Assembly: GCF_015775975.1 (NCBI RefSeq)
Contig: NZ_CP064056.1
Span: forward strand, 992,001-1,056,000
Source: Staphylococcus lloydii
GTDB taxonomy: Bacteria; Bacillota; Bacilli; Staphylococcales; Staphylococcaceae
Direction of reading: 5' to 3'
Length of the DNA: 64,000 nucleotides
Shown: piece by piece, positions 18,451 to 31,261 of the stretch
Layout of the letters: each line of letters begins with the position of its first letter
Numbering within the stretch: the first letter of the stretch is position 1
Translations under genes and position numbers: made by a program
The notes under the pieces: model-generated
The model's database searches: none
Told to the model about the DNA's origin: nothing
The model's input: only the letters and a program-made list of their open reading frames with translations

Positions 18451-19545
18451 TTATAAATCGAAATCTTCTTCTAGCAATTCAAGCTTATTGTCATCTTGAT
18501 GATATGAGAAGAAACTAATACGTAGTCTATCTAAATGACGTAAAGTATAGCGATATTCTTCAATGGCTGAAATGATTTGCATGATGTTTGCGTAAGAATA
18601 TTCTGTTTGATAAGGATTTTGAATTAACTCTTTTTGGAAAGCGTCCATTAAGTCTTTCTTTTGTGGATTATCTACCGTAGTATCATCAAAATCGACATCA
18701 TACTTTGCTTTCTTAGATAAACTTATAAATATTTGTTCATGAAATGCTGTTAATGAATCGATATCTAATTTAATTTGTAATAATAATTCATTATTTAAAC
18801 TGTGTAAGTCGTTTTGGTAACGATTCATACGTTTTAATACCGCATAAGCTTGTCGCGTGACGAGCACAATCTCTTTGAACAGTATCTTTTTACGATTTTG
18901 AGCGTAGAGTTGCTTTTTGGTAAAAGGTCGTTCCTCTTCGTAATACTCATATATTTGTTCAAGTTTTAATACACGCTTGCTGATTAACCCTCTATCTTCT
19001 TTTATTTGATGATATTCAGAGGTGTCATTTAATACTAATTTAAACCACACGAATATATCGGTTGAAATATTGAGGGCATTGTAATATAGCTTGGACTCGA
19101 ATTTCGGTGGTAAAAATATTAAGTTAACGATTGAGGAACTAAGTACCCCAATCATCACTAGTATAAATCTAAAAAATGCAGATACGTAAAAGTTACCGGT
19201 GTGCTGTCCCATAATGATCAATGCAGTTACACTAGCCAAAGTAGCTACATGGGCTAAATTAAATCTGAATAAAATAGCTATCAATAATATAACGGTAACA
19301 CCCATAATGACAAAATGATTACCAAAAGCTGTAACCATTAAGACTGCCAAAACAGCACCTATTATATTCCCATTAGCTCGGTCAGCAATTGTTTTTATCG
19401 ATCTGTAAACACTTGGTTGCATAGCAACAACAGCACTGACAGCAGCAATGGCTTTCAAACCTGCCTCTTTAGGTAAAAGAGAAGCGATAGCCAAAGCAAG
19501 TATAACTGCTATACCTGTTTTTATAACACGAGCTCCTAACTTCAA
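18451..19545 (-). CDS. Aromatic acid exporter (ArAE/FUSC) family membrane protein
   Basis: Membrane protein of 364 residues. The N-terminal 150 residues hold about five hydrophobic segments (VIKTGIAVILALAIASLL, AIAAVSAVVAMQPSVY, IIGAVLAVLMVTAFG, FRFILVMIGVLSSSIV) typical of the ArAE_1/FUSC half-domain. The rest is a long, charged, helical cytoplasmic part. Substrates are not known. Translation starts at a TTG with AAGGAGCGG eight bases upstream. It is read on the same strand as gsaB, 76 bases behind it, and may be cotranscribed. Confidence 0.8.
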   Translation of the reverse strand: MKLGARVIKTGIAVILALAIASLLPKEAGLKAIAAVSAVVAMQPSVYRSIKTIADRANGNIIGAVLAVLMVTAFGNHFVIMGVTVILLIAILFRFNLAHVATLASVTALIIMGQHTGNFYVSAFFRFILVMIGVLSSSIVNLIFLPPKFESKLYYNALNISTDIFVWFKLVLNDTSEYHQIKEDRGLISKRVLKLEQIYEYYEEERPFTKKQLYAQNRKKILFKEIVLVTRQAYAVLKRMNRYQNDLHSLNNELLLQIKLDIDSLTAFHEQIFISLSKKAKYDVDFDDTTVDNPQKKDLMDAFQKELIQNPYQTEYSYANIMQIISAIEEYRYTLRHLDRLRISFFSYHQDDNKLELLEEDFDL

Positions 19546-19621
19546 AAGTACCGCTCCTTCGGAGTATATTTAAATAAATCTATTATTATTGTTATACAAT
19601 GATTAACAATAAAATTCAAGT

Positions 19622-20911
19622 TTATTTCATTTGGCTAAATGCATTATCGGCAGCTTCTAAAGTCGCGTCTATATCTTCTTCTGTGTGTTCAGTTGTTAAG
19701 AACCATGCTTCAAATTTAGAAGGGGCTAGGTTAATTCCTTGATGTAGCATTAATTTAAAGAATTTTGCAAAGGCTTCGCCATCTGAATTTTCAGCTTGAT
19801 CGTAATGCGTTACTTTTTCATTCGTGAAATATAAAGTTAAAGCACCATAAACTCTATTAATCGTAGCTGTGATATTATGCTTTTCAATTAATTTTAATAA
19901 ACCTTCTTCTAATCGTTGGCCTAATTTATCTAGTTGTTCATAAACACCGTCTTGTTCTAAAACTTCTAATAAAGCAATACCTGCTTTCATAGAAAGTGGA
20001 TTACCTGCCATCGTACCTGCTTGATAGGCAGGGCCAAGTGGAGCAACGTGTTCCATAATATCTTGTCTGCCGCCATATCCACCAATTGGTAAACCACCAC
20101 CGACAATTTTGCCGAAAGCTGTTAAATCTGGGTAAACCTTATATAAATCTTGGGCAGCACCATAATGGAAACGGAATGCTGTAATAACTTCATCATAGAT
20201 TACTAATGTACCATTATCATGTGAGAGTTGGTTGACGCCTTCTAAGAAGCCTGGTTGTGGTTCAACCATACCGAAGTTACCAACAATTGGTTCGACTAAA
20301 ACACATGCGATTTGATCTCCCCAATAATCAATTGCTTCTTTATAAGCTTCTAAGTCATTGTATGGTACAGTAATCACTTCTTGTGCAACACTTTCAGGGA
20401 CACCGGCTGAATCAGGAGATCCCAATTGTGATGGACCACTTCCTGCTGCAACAAGTACTAAGTCAGAATGACCATGATATTGACCAGAAAATTTAATGAT
20501 TTTATTTCTTTTAGTATAAGCACGTGCTACACGAATGGTAGTCATTACTGCTTCCGTACCTGAATTAACAAAACGGATTTTTTCTAATGAAGGAATTGCA
20601 TCGCGTAATTTTTTGGCGAAATCAATTTCTAATCGAGTAGGTGTACCGTATAACACACCTTTAGCTGCTTGTTCCTGTATTGCTTTAGTGATGTGTGGAT
20701 GAGCTTGACCAGTAATGATTGGACCATAAGCTTGTAGGTAATCTATATATTTATTACCATCTTCATCAAATAAGTAAGCGCCTTTACCTTCTTTCATCAT
20801 AACTGGGGCTCCGCCGCCCACTGCTTTATAAGAACGGGAAGGTGAATTAACACCACCTAAAATATATTCATCAGAGAATTTTTGAAGTCTTTCGCTTTCT
20901 GTGAATTTCAT
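19622..20911 (-). CDS. gsaB: Glutamate-1-semialdehyde 2,1-aminomutase (second type, GsaB/HemL2)
   Basis: PLP enzyme that turns glutamate-1-semialdehyde into 5-aminolevulinate, the first tetrapyrrole precursor. It has 429 residues with [15 protein letters not shown] at the N-terminus, [17 protein letters not shown], the PLP-Asp in [12 protein letters not shown] and the PLP lysine in [19 protein letters not shown]. Staphylococci carry two such enzymes; this one is outside the hemAXCDB cluster and matches the GsaB copy. I take the ATG at 20911 behind AGAGG; an in-frame TTG nine bases earlier is too close to that site. It is divergent from bcp. Confidence 0.94.
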   Translation of the reverse strand: MKFTESERLQKFSDEYILGGVNSPSRSYKAVGGGAPVMMKEGKGAYLFDEDGNKYIDYLQAYGPIITGQAHPHITKAIQEQAAKGVLYGTPTRLEIDFAKKLRDAIPSLEKIRFVNSGTEAVMTTIRVARAYTKRNKIIKFSGQYHGHSDLVLVAAGSGPSQLGSPDSAGVPESVAQEVITVPYNDLEAYKEAIDYWGDQIACVLVEPIVGNFGMVEPQPGFLEGVNQLSHDNGTLVIYDEVITAFRFHYGAAQDLYKVYPDLTAFGKIVGGGLPIGGYGGRQDIMEHVAPLGPAYQAGTMAGNPLSMKAGIALLEVLEQDGVYEQLDKLGQRLEEGLLKLIEKHNITATINRVYGALTLYFTNEKVTHYDQAENSDGEAFAKFFKLMLHQGINLAPSKFEAWFLTTEHTEEDIDATLEAADNAFSQMK

Positions 20912-20991
20912 GTCTATCAACCTCTTTTAATTTAATATTTTCAACTATTATCGTATCATAAAACTAACTATTAAAAGAAATAGGTGAGACA

Positions 20992-21447
20992 ATGTTACAA
21001 AAAGGACAACAATTTCCAGACTTTAAATTAGAAAATCAAGATGGAACTACAATTTCAAAGCAAGATTTAGCAGGTAAAAAAGCGATATTATATTTTTATC
21101 CTCGTGATAACACGCCGACTTGTACTACAGAAGCTTGTGATTTTAGAGATAATATAGAAGCATTTAATGATTTAGATGTACAAGTCTTTGGTATAAGTGG
21201 AGATTCTAAAAAGAAACATCAAAATTTCAAGGCAAAGCATGATTTGAATTTTGATTTGTTAGTAGATGATGATTTTGAACTTTCAAAAGCTACAGGTGTA
21301 TACCAATTGAAGAAATCATTTGGTAAAGAATCAATGGGTATTGTTAGAACTACTTTTGTTATAGATGAAAAAGGCGAAATTATAGATGTAATTGAGAAAG
21401 TTAAAGTGAAAACGCAGATAGAAGAATTAAAAAGCATACTGGGGTGA
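20992..21447 (+). CDS. bcp: Thioredoxin-dependent thiol peroxidase Bcp
   Basis: Peroxiredoxin of the BCP/PrxQ class, 151 residues, reducing hydroperoxides with thioredoxin. The peroxidatic cysteine is in DNTPTCTTEACDFRDN; the second cysteine five residues on is the usual resolving residue. AGGTGAG lies upstream of the ATG. The stop codon is followed within four bases by the next gene, so bcp and the hydroxyacid dehydrogenase are cotranscribed. Both lie just upstream of perR, whose product controls peroxide defence. Confidence 0.94.
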   Translation: MLQKGQQFPDFKLENQDGTTISKQDLAGKKAILYFYPRDNTPTCTTEACDFRDNIEAFNDLDVQVFGISGDSKKKHQNFKAKHDLNFDLLVDDDFELSKATGVYQLKKSFGKESMGIVRTTFVIDEKGEIIDVIEKVKVKTQIEELKSILG

Positions 21448-21451
21448 ATGT

Positions 21452-22399
21452 ATGAAGGCAGTAAGCTTAATAAGATTAGGTGAAAAAGAAGAAAGATTGA
21501 AAGAAGCTTTGCCTAATGTTGAATTTGTATTCACAAGTGGCATGGATGAAATTAATGATCAAGACAAACAAGATTTAGATATATTATTTGGCGTAGATAA
21601 ATTAACAGAATCATTTTTAGAACAATGTCCTAATTTAAAATGGATAGCTTGGTATGCCACAGGTGTAGACAAATTACCATTAGCGTACTTACAACAAAGA
21701 AACATAATCCTAACAAATAATAGAGATGCACATGTAGTACAAATGTCCGAATTTATAATCGGTTATATATTAGCAGATTATAAAAATATGCGTACTTCAT
21801 ATAAAAACCAAGTAAATAGACATTATGATGGTAGATTGATAAGCAAAGATTTAAAAGGGCAAAGTATTCTATTTTTAGGAACAGGTAGTATAGCACAAAG
21901 TACTGCACAACTAGCTAATGCCTTTGGTGTTAAAATAATTGGTGTAAATACTACAGGTAAAGAAGTTAAATATTTTGATGAAACATATAATATAGAAGAA
22001 CTTAAAAATATAATAGGTTCTGCAGATATTATTATTAATACATTGCCACAAACATCAAGTACGATACATCTATTAACTAAACAGCATTTTGAATTAATGA
22101 AGGATACTGCATTATTTATAAATGTAGGTCGTGGTTCTATAGTGAAGAATGATGTAATAATAGACGTGTTGAAAAATAATATAATAAGACATGCGTATTT
22201 AGATGTTTTTGAAAATGAACCTTTAACTGAAGATAGTGCATTTTATGATTTAAATAATATCTCTATAACAGCACATATTTCTGGTAACAATACTGAATTT
22301 AGTGATGTAGTAACTGATACATTTATCGAAAATTTGAAATCCTTTCTCAATAAGAATGAAGTAATTGAGAATAGAGTTGATACAAGTAAGGGTTATTAA
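21452..22399 (+). CDS. D-2-hydroxyacid dehydrogenase family protein
   Basis: NAD(P)-dependent oxidoreductase of 315 residues from the D-isomer-specific 2-hydroxyacid dehydrogenase family (phosphoglycerate dehydrogenase-like). The nucleotide-binding Rossmann motif is LFLGTGSIAQSTA; catalytic Arg, Glu and His are in FINVGRGSIV, DVFENEPL and ITAHISGN. It is a single catalytic unit without the ACT domain of SerA, so a serine-pathway role is unlikely and the substrate is open. GGGGTGA of the bcp end serves as ribosome site. The second gene of the bcp unit. Confidence 0.85.
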   Translation: MKAVSLIRLGEKEERLKEALPNVEFVFTSGMDEINDQDKQDLDILFGVDKLTESFLEQCPNLKWIAWYATGVDKLPLAYLQQRNIILTNNRDAHVVQMSEFIIGYILADYKNMRTSYKNQVNRHYDGRLISKDLKGQSILFLGTGSIAQSTAQLANAFGVKIIGVNTTGKEVKYFDETYNIEELKNIIGSADIIINTLPQTSSTIHLLTKQHFELMKDTALFINVGRGSIVKNDVIIDVLKNNIIRHAYLDVFENEPLTEDSAFYDLNNISITAHISGNNTEFSDVVTDTFIENLKSFLNKNEVIENRVDTSKGY

Positions 22400-22419
22400 C
22401 CTTTATTGGTCTAATAATA

Positions 22420-22449
22420 TTGACATTTTACTCTTGTAACAGTTATATT
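22420..22449 (+). promoter_or_regulatory. perR promoter
   Basis: TTGACA at 22420-22425 and TATATT at 22444-22449, spacer 18. It is followed at once by a PerR operator-like palindrome. Confidence 0.7.
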
Positions 22450-22458
22450 AGTATTAAG

Positions 22459-22473
22459 TAATAATAATTATTA
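22459..22473. promoter_or_regulatory. PerR box (7-1-7 palindrome) of perR
   Basis: TAATAAT-A-ATTATTA is a perfect 7-1-7 inverted repeat close to the PerR consensus TTATAATnATTATAA. It lies about ten bases downstream of the -10 box and 21 bases before the perR start, as expected for autorepression. Confidence 0.75.
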
Positions 22474-22494
22474 TATAGAAAGATGGTGAGGGAA

Positions 22495-22950
22495 ATGAGT
22501 GCAGAAATGGAAAGCATTGAACATCAACTTGAAGATTCAATTGCTTCATTAAGAACAGCTGGCATTAGAATAACTCCGCAACGACAAGCTATTTTAAAAT
22601 ACTTAATAGCTGCAGAGTCGCATCCAACAGCTGACGAAATTTATCAAGCACTGTCACCAGATTTTCCTAATATAAGTGTTGCTACAATTTATAATAATTT
22701 ACGTGTTTTTAAAGATAAAGGTATTGTAAAAGAATTAACTTATGGAGATTCATCAAGTAGATTCGATTTTAATACGCACAACCATTATCATGTGATTTGT
22801 GAAAACTGCGGCAAGATTGTTGACTTCCATTATCCACAATTAGATGAAGTAGAACAACTAGCTCAGCACGTAACTGAATTTAATGTATCACACCACCGCA
22901 TGGAAATTTATGGTGTCTGTAAAGAGTGTCAAGATAAAGCACATGAATAA
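22495..22950 (+). CDS. perR: Peroxide-responsive repressor PerR
   Basis: Fur-family repressor that senses hydrogen peroxide by metal-catalysed histidine oxidation and controls catalase, peroxiredoxins, ferritin and others. It has 151 residues. The winged-helix part has [12 protein letters not shown] and [13 protein letters not shown]. Regulatory metal ligands are His43, Asp91, His95 and His97 ([10 protein letters not shown]). The structural zinc is held by Cys102, Cys105, Cys142 and Cys145 (CENC, CKEC). The ATG at 22495 fits GGTGAGG; an upstream ATG at 22483 overlaps it. A PerR box sits in its own promoter. Confidence 0.96.
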   Translation: MSAEMESIEHQLEDSIASLRTAGIRITPQRQAILKYLIAAESHPTADEIYQALSPDFPNISVATIYNNLRVFKDKGIVKELTYGDSSSRFDFNTHNHYHVICENCGKIVDFHYPQLDEVEQLAQHVTEFNVSHHRMEIYGVCKECQDKAHE

Positions 22951-22955
22951 GATTT

Positions 22956-22986
22956 AAAGAGGGGAGAGTGATCCTCTCTTTTTTTA
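22956..22986 (+). terminator. Terminator after perR
   Basis: Stem AAGAGG / CCTCTC-type hairpin followed by eight or more T, directly after the perR stop. Confidence 0.8.
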
Positions 22987-23102
22987 TACATAAAATGCGT
23001 AATTAACGATAATATAATTACACAAAAATCACTTTTAATACATATAAACGACAATAGGTTAATGATTAAGTAAATATAAACTAAATTTATTCCATATTTT
23101 TA

Positions 23103-23131
23103 TTGACGTTAATTTATAAACTTGATACTAT
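23103..23131 (+). promoter_or_regulatory. rRNA promoter P1
   Basis: TTGACG and TACTAT with a 17-base spacer, about 340 bases upstream of 16S. Confidence 0.6.
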
Positions 23132-23296
23132 ATAAAAGTCGTCAAAACGAGCACCGAATAACGACTTAACTTTTCGAAAAGAAAATGTTTGTTAGTGTAA
23201 ATTTGGTACTTGTATAACAGACAAATTCAATATAGAATTGTAAATGTTGAGTTAAGGACAAAACAAAATTTCTTAAAATAATTAATAAATTTAATA

Positions 23297-23325
23297 TTGA
23301 CTTAACGAAGTAATAATGTTACAAT
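23297..23325 (+). promoter_or_regulatory. rRNA promoter P2
   Basis: TTGACT, 17-base spacer, TACAAT, about 150 bases upstream of 16S; near-consensus. Confidence 0.8.
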
Positions 23326-23472
23326 AATTTCTTGTAACGCAACAAATGAACATTGAAAACTGAATTGCAATATGTCAACGTTAATTCCAAACGCAACGAT
23401 ACAATCGTTGGTTTAAACGTGTTAGAGATAACACACAATTAGTATTTTATGAGCTAATCAAACATCATAATT

Positions 23473-25035
<1,563 letters not shown>

Positions 25036-25124
25036 ATTCGGAACATCTTCTACGAAGATGAAAGGAATAGCGTAGACATATTGTATTCAGTTTTGAATGC
25101 TCATAGAGCGTTCAACACGAGAAT

Positions 25125-25201
<77 letters not shown>

Positions 25202-25225
25202 TTATAGTTCCAACATCAAATATTT

Positions 25226-25301
25226 GGGGGCTTAGCTCAGATGGGAGAGCGCCTGCTTTGCACGCAGGAGGTCAGCGGTTCGATCCCGCTAGTCTCCACC
25301 A
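25226..25301 (+). tRNA. tRNA-Ala(TGC), copy 1
   Basis: 76 bases, anticodon TGC, CCA encoded, in the 16S-23S spacer. Identical to the copy at 29449-29524. Confidence 0.97.
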
Positions 25302-25611
25302 TTTATTAAATTGTACATTGAAAACTAGATAAGTAAGTAAAATATAGATTTTACCAAGCAAAACCGAGTGAATTAGAGTTTTAAAAAGCTTGAATTCAAA
25401 CTAAAATAATCGCTAGTGTTCGAAAGAACACTCACAGATTAATAACATTTTGGGTTTTGAGTTAGACATTGCATTTGATAGATGTTTTCAAAAGAAAACG
25501 TTTGTCAGTCAATGCGTTGTGAGGATGATTTAAGGCGTTTACTTCTGTAAACAACTGACAATCAGACGACACAACAAAGCAGAATGCGAGCGTTTGACTT
25601 AAAAACAAAAA
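25302..25611 (+). other. 16S-23S spacer downstream of tRNA-Ala
   Basis: 310 bases without a gene. It holds a boxA-like element (TACATTGAAAACTAGATAA, 25313-25331) and sequence leading into 23S that would form its processing stem. There is no separate promoter or reading frame of note. Confidence 0.6.
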
Positions 25612-28534
<2,923 letters not shown>

Positions 28535-28609
28535 TTTTAAATGTTTTGATTGGTAAAATGATATTTACTTACTATCTAGTTTTGAATGTATAACTTTTAT
28601 ACATCATTG

Positions 28610-28724
28610 TCTGGTGACAATGGCAAGGAGGTCACACCTGTTCCCATGCCGAACACAGAAGTTAAGCTCCTTAGCGCCGATGGTAGTCGGATTTACATCC
28701 CGCTAGAGTAGGACGTTGCCAGGC
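28610..28724 (+). rRNA. rrf: 5S ribosomal RNA
   Basis: 115 bases, starting TCTGGTGACAATGGCAAGGA and ending GGACGTTGCCAGGC; the ends pair with each other. It is 76 bases after 23S and runs directly into the tRNA cluster. Confidence 0.96.
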
Positions 28725-28734
28725 AATTTATAAA

Positions 28735-28810
28735 GGAGAATTAGCTCAGCTGGGAGAGCATCTGCCTTACAAGCAGAGGGTCGGCGGTTCGAACCCGTCA
28801 TTCTCCACCA
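28735..28810 (+). tRNA. tRNA-Val(TAC)
   Basis: 76 bases, anticodon TAC, CCA encoded. First of 27 tRNA genes behind 5S. Confidence 0.97.
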
Positions 28811-28831
28811 TTTTACTTAAATACATAATTA

Positions 28832-28907
<76 letters not shown>

Positions 28908-28912
28908 TGTAA

Positions 28913-28988
28913 GAGCCATTAGCTCAGTTGGTAGAGCATCTGACTTTTAATCAGAGGGTCAGAGGTTCGAATCCTCTATGGCTCACCA
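28913..28988 (+). tRNA. tRNA-Lys(TTT)
   Basis: 76 bases, anticodon TTT, CCA encoded. Confidence 0.97.
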
Positions 28989-28994
28989 TTACAT

Positions 28995-29076
28995 GCGGGT
29001 GTGGCGGAATTGGCAGACGCACTAGACTTAGGATCTAGCGCCTTACGGCGTGGGGGTTCGACTCCCTTCACCCGCA
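28995..29076 (+). tRNA. tRNA-Leu(TAG)
   Basis: 82 bases with a long variable arm, anticodon TAG. CCA is not encoded. Confidence 0.96.
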
Positions 29077-29079
29077 TTT

Positions 29080-29154
29080 GCAGAAGTAGTTCAGCGGTAG
29101 AATACGACCTTGCCAAGGTCGGGGTCGCGGGTTCGAATCCCGTCTTCTGCTCCA
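29080..29154 (+). tRNA. tRNA-Gly(GCC), canonical
   Basis: 75 bases, anticodon GCC, CCA encoded. It has the D-loop GG and the TTCGAAT T-loop, in contrast to the four Gly(TCC) genes further on. Confidence 0.97.
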
Positions 29155-29168
29155 TTTTATTTTTTTGT

Positions 29169-29257
29169 GCCGGGGTGGCGGAACTGGCAGACGCACAGGA
29201 CTTAAAATCCTGCGGTAAGTAATTACCGTACCGGTTCGATTCCGGTCCTCGGCACCA
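29169..29257 (+). tRNA. tRNA-Leu(TAA)
   Basis: 89 bases with a long variable arm, anticodon TAA, CCA encoded. Confidence 0.97.
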
Positions 29258-29272
29258 TCTTTTGTAAAATAT

Positions 29273-29346
29273 GCGCCCGTAGCTCAATTGGATAGAGCGT
29301 TTGACTACGGATCAAGAGGCTATGGGTTCGACTCCTATCGGGCGCG
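29273..29346 (+). tRNA. tRNA-Arg(ACG)
   Basis: 74 bases, anticodon ACG (A34 expected to be deaminated to inosine), no encoded CCA. Confidence 0.96.
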
Positions 29347-29359
29347 TTTATATATTTTA

Positions 29360-29433
29360 CGGGAAGTAGCTCAGCTTGGTAGAGCACTTGGTTTGGGACC
29401 AAGGGGTCGTAGGTTCGAATCCTGTCTTCCCGA
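29360..29433 (+). tRNA. tRNA-Pro(TGG)
   Basis: 74 bases, anticodon TGG in loop TTTGGGA, no encoded CCA. Confidence 0.96.
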
Positions 29434-29448
29434 TTAAAATACCTATAT

Positions 29449-29524
29449 GGGGGCTTAGCTCAGATGGGAGAGCGCCTGCTTTGCACGCAGGAGGTCAGCG
29501 GTTCGATCCCGCTAGTCTCCACCA
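29449..29524 (+). tRNA. tRNA-Ala(TGC), copy 2
   Basis: 76 bases, identical to the spacer tRNA-Ala at 25226, CCA encoded. Confidence 0.97.
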
Positions 29525-29541
29525 TATAAGACATATTTAAC

Positions 29542-29615
29542 GGCGGTGTAGCTCAGCTGGCTAGAGCGTACGGTTCATACCCGTGAGGTCGGGGGTTCGA
29601 TCCCCTCCACCGCCA
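29542..29615 (+). tRNA. tRNA-Met(CAT), elongator
   Basis: 74 bases, anticodon CAT. The paired first base and sequence resemble the Bacillus elongator tRNA-Met. No encoded CCA. Confidence 0.9.
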
Positions 29616-29641
29616 CTAAATTTTATTTTGAATTATATTTA

Positions 29642-29715
29642 GGACCTTTAGCTCAGTTGGTCAGAGCTAACGGCTCATAACCGTTCGGTCGCAGGTTCGA
29701 ATCCTGCAAGGTCCA
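29642..29715 (+). tRNA. tRNA(CAT), probably Ile2 (lysidine-modified)
   Basis: 74 bases, gene anticodon CAT. The acceptor GGACCTT and the anticodon-arm sequence resemble Bacillus-group tRNA-Ile2, whose C34 is converted to lysidine by TilS so that it reads ATA. It could also be annotated as Met. Confidence 0.85.
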
Positions 29716-29723
29716 TTAAATAC

Positions 29724-29816
29724 GGAGGAATACCCAAGTCCGGCTGAAGGGATCGGTCTTGAAAACCGACAGGGGCTTAACGGCCCGCGGGGGTTCGAAT
29801 CCCTCTTCCTCCGCCA
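29724..29816 (+). tRNA. tRNA-Ser(TGA), copy 1
   Basis: 93 bases with a long variable arm, anticodon TGA, CCA encoded. Identical to the next gene. Confidence 0.97.
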
Positions 29817-29860
29817 TTTATTTTTCAGCAATATAATTCAATAAAATTATTTATTAATAC

Positions 29861-29953
29861 GGAGGAATACCCAAGTCCGGCTGAAGGGATCGGTCTTGAA
29901 AACCGACAGGGGCTTAACGGCCCGCGGGGGTTCGAATCCCTCTTCCTCCGCCA
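29861..29953 (+). tRNA. tRNA-Ser(TGA), copy 2
   Basis: 93 bases, identical to the gene 137 bases upstream, including short flanks (TACGGAGG before, CCATTTATT after). It looks like a tandem duplication. Confidence 0.97.
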
Positions 29954-29970
29954 TTTATTAATATTATTAC

Positions 29971-30044
<74 letters not shown>

Positions 30045-30057
30045 TTACATATTTTTT

Positions 30058-30133
30058 GGTCTCGTAGTGTAGCGGTTAACACGCCTGCCTGTCACGCAGG
30101 AGATCGCGGGTTCGATTCCCGTCGAGACCGCCA
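30058..30133 (+). tRNA. tRNA-Asp(GTC)
   Basis: 76 bases, anticodon GTC, CCA encoded. Confidence 0.97.
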
Positions 30134-30137
30134 TTAT

Positions 30138-30210
30138 GGTTCAGTAGCTCAGTTGGTAGAGCAATGGATTGAAGCTCCATGTGTCGGCAGTTCGACTCTG
30201 TCCTGAACCA
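30138..30210 (+). tRNA. tRNA-Phe(GAA)
   Basis: 73 bases, anticodon GAA. No CCA beyond the discriminator base. Confidence 0.96.
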
Positions 30211-30220
30211 TTTCATGCAA

Positions 30221-30293
<73 letters not shown>

Positions 30294-30299
30294 TCACAT

Positions 30300-30383
30300 G
30301 GAGGGGTAGCGAAGTGGCTAAACGCGGCGGACTGTAAATCCGCTCCTTCGGGTTCGGCAGTTCGAATCTGCCCCCCTCCACCA
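30300..30383 (+). tRNA. tRNA-Tyr(GTA)
   Basis: 84 bases with a long variable arm, anticodon GTA, CCA encoded. Confidence 0.97.
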
Positions 30384-30396
30384 TTTATAATTTAAT

Positions 30397-30470
30397 AGGG
30401 GCATAGTTCAACGGTAGAATAGAGGTCTCCAAAACCTTTGATGTGGGTTCGATTCCTACTGCCCCTGCCA
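30397..30470 (+). tRNA. tRNA-Trp(CCA)
   Basis: 74 bases, anticodon CCA in GTCTCCAAAAC, 3' CCA encoded. Confidence 0.96.
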
Positions 30471-30471
30471 T

Positions 30472-30545
30472 GGCGGCTGTGGCGAAGTGGTTAACGCATC
30501 GGATTGTGGTTCCGACATTCGTGGGTTCGATTCCCATCAGCCGCC
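30472..30545 (+). tRNA. tRNA-His(GTG)
   Basis: 74 bases, anticodon GTG. The extra G at position -1 is encoded and pairs with C73. No encoded CCA. Confidence 0.95.
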
Positions 30546-30556
30546 CTTAGTATTAA

Positions 30557-30628
30557 TGGGCTATAGCCAAGCGGTAAGGCAACGGACTTTGACTCCGTCA
30601 CGCGCTGGTTCGAATCCAGCTAGCCCAG
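30557..30628 (+). tRNA. tRNA-Gln(TTG)
   Basis: 72 bases, anticodon TTG, no encoded CCA. Confidence 0.96.
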
Positions 30629-30634
30629 TTAATT

Positions 30635-30708
<74 letters not shown>

Positions 30709-30716
30709 TGTGATAT

Positions 30717-30791
30717 GCGGGAGTAGTTCAACACTTAGAACAGGTTCCTTCCCGGAACAAGGTATAGGTGCAAATCCTATCTTCCGCTCCA
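30717..30791 (+). tRNA. Non-canonical tRNA-Gly(TCC), copy 1 (cell-wall type)
   Basis: 75 bases, anticodon TCC in loop CTTCCCG, CCA encoded. The D-loop lacks the G18-G19 pair (TTCAACACTTAGAA), and the T-loop is TGCAAAT instead of TTCRANT. These are the hallmarks of staphylococcal tRNA-Gly that is charged and used by Fem peptidyltransferases for the peptidoglycan bridge but binds elongation factor poorly. This copy differs from the other three in both loops. Confidence 0.9.
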
Positions 30792-30810
30792 TTCAATTTA
30801 ATAATTATAT

Positions 30811-30885
30811 GCGGGAGTAGTTTAACTCTTAGAACAGGTTCCTTCCCGGAACAAGGTATAGGTGTAAGTCCTATCTTCCGCTCCA
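30811..30885 (+). tRNA. Non-canonical tRNA-Gly(TCC), copy 2 (cell-wall type)
   Basis: 75 bases, anticodon TCC, CCA encoded. D-loop TTTAACTCTTAGAA without GG, T-loop TGTAAGT. The repeat unit is 94 bases including the spacer TTCAATTTAATAATTATAT. Confidence 0.9.
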
Positions 30886-30904
30886 TTCAATTTAATAATT
30901 ATAT

Positions 30905-30979
30905 GCGGGAGTAGTTTAACTCTTAGAACAGGTTCCTTCCCGGAACAAGGTATAGGTGTGAGTCCTATCTTCCGCTCCA
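30905..30979 (+). tRNA. Non-canonical tRNA-Gly(TCC), copy 3 (cell-wall type)
   Basis: 75 bases, as copy 2 apart from a T-loop of TGTGAGT. Confidence 0.9.
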
Positions 30980-30996
30980 TTTAATTTAATAACTAT

Positions 30997-31071
30997 GCGG
31001 GAGTAGTTTAACTCTTAGAACAGGTTCCTTCCCGGAACAAGGTATAGGTGTAAGTCCTATCTTCCGCTCCA
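30997..31071 (+). tRNA. Non-canonical tRNA-Gly(TCC), copy 4 (cell-wall type)
   Basis: 75 bases, identical to copy 2 and 92 bases behind copy 3. A terminator-like hairpin follows at 31078. Confidence 0.9.
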
Positions 31072-31077
31072 TTATTG

Positions 31078-31098
31078 CTTCCAAAGGGAAGTTTTTTA
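31078..31098 (+). terminator. Terminator-like hairpin after the tRNA-Gly array
   Basis: CTTCC-AAAG-GGAAG followed by TTTTTTATTT. The short stem suggests partial termination before the last tRNA-Leu. Confidence 0.65.
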
Positions 31099-31110
31099 TT
31101 TATCTATTAG

Positions 31111-31194
31111 GCCGGTGTGGCGGAATTGGCAGACGCGCGGGACTCAAAATCCCGTTCCTTCACTGGAGTGTCGGTTCGAACCCGACCACCGGTA
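31111..31194 (+). tRNA. tRNA-Leu(CAA)
   Basis: 84 bases with a long variable arm, anticodon CAA. The first acceptor pair is G-T. No encoded CCA. Last tRNA of the cluster. Confidence 0.96.
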
Positions 31195-31213
31195 TTTTAT
31201 ATTACTTTGTTTA

Positions 31214-31238
31214 CCTCACTCGAAGTGGGGTTTTTTAT
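31214..31238 (+). terminator. Terminator of the rRNA-tRNA operon
   Basis: CCTCACT-CGA-AGTGGGG followed by six T and further T-rich sequence. Confidence 0.85.
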
Positions 31239-31261
31239 TTATTCTATAATAATATATATTA

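Larger units (their letters stand above)
22987..23472 (+). promoter_or_regulatory. rRNA operon promoter and leader region
   Basis: About 490 AT-rich bases without a gene. It holds two promoters (23103-23131 and 23297-23325) and a boxA-like leader element, ACATTGAAAACTG near 23350. A near-copy, ACATTGAAAACTA, recurs in the 16S-23S spacer near 25314. Confidence 0.75.

Noticed and set aside
30717..31071. CRISPR-like array (regular 92-94 base repeats)
   Set aside because: The repeats are tRNA-Gly genes with encoded CCA, and the spacers are nearly identical instead of unique.
30717..31071. tRNA-Gly pseudogenes
   Set aside because: Acceptor, anticodon and T stems are all intact with CCA; the odd loops match the known non-proteogenic staphylococcal type.
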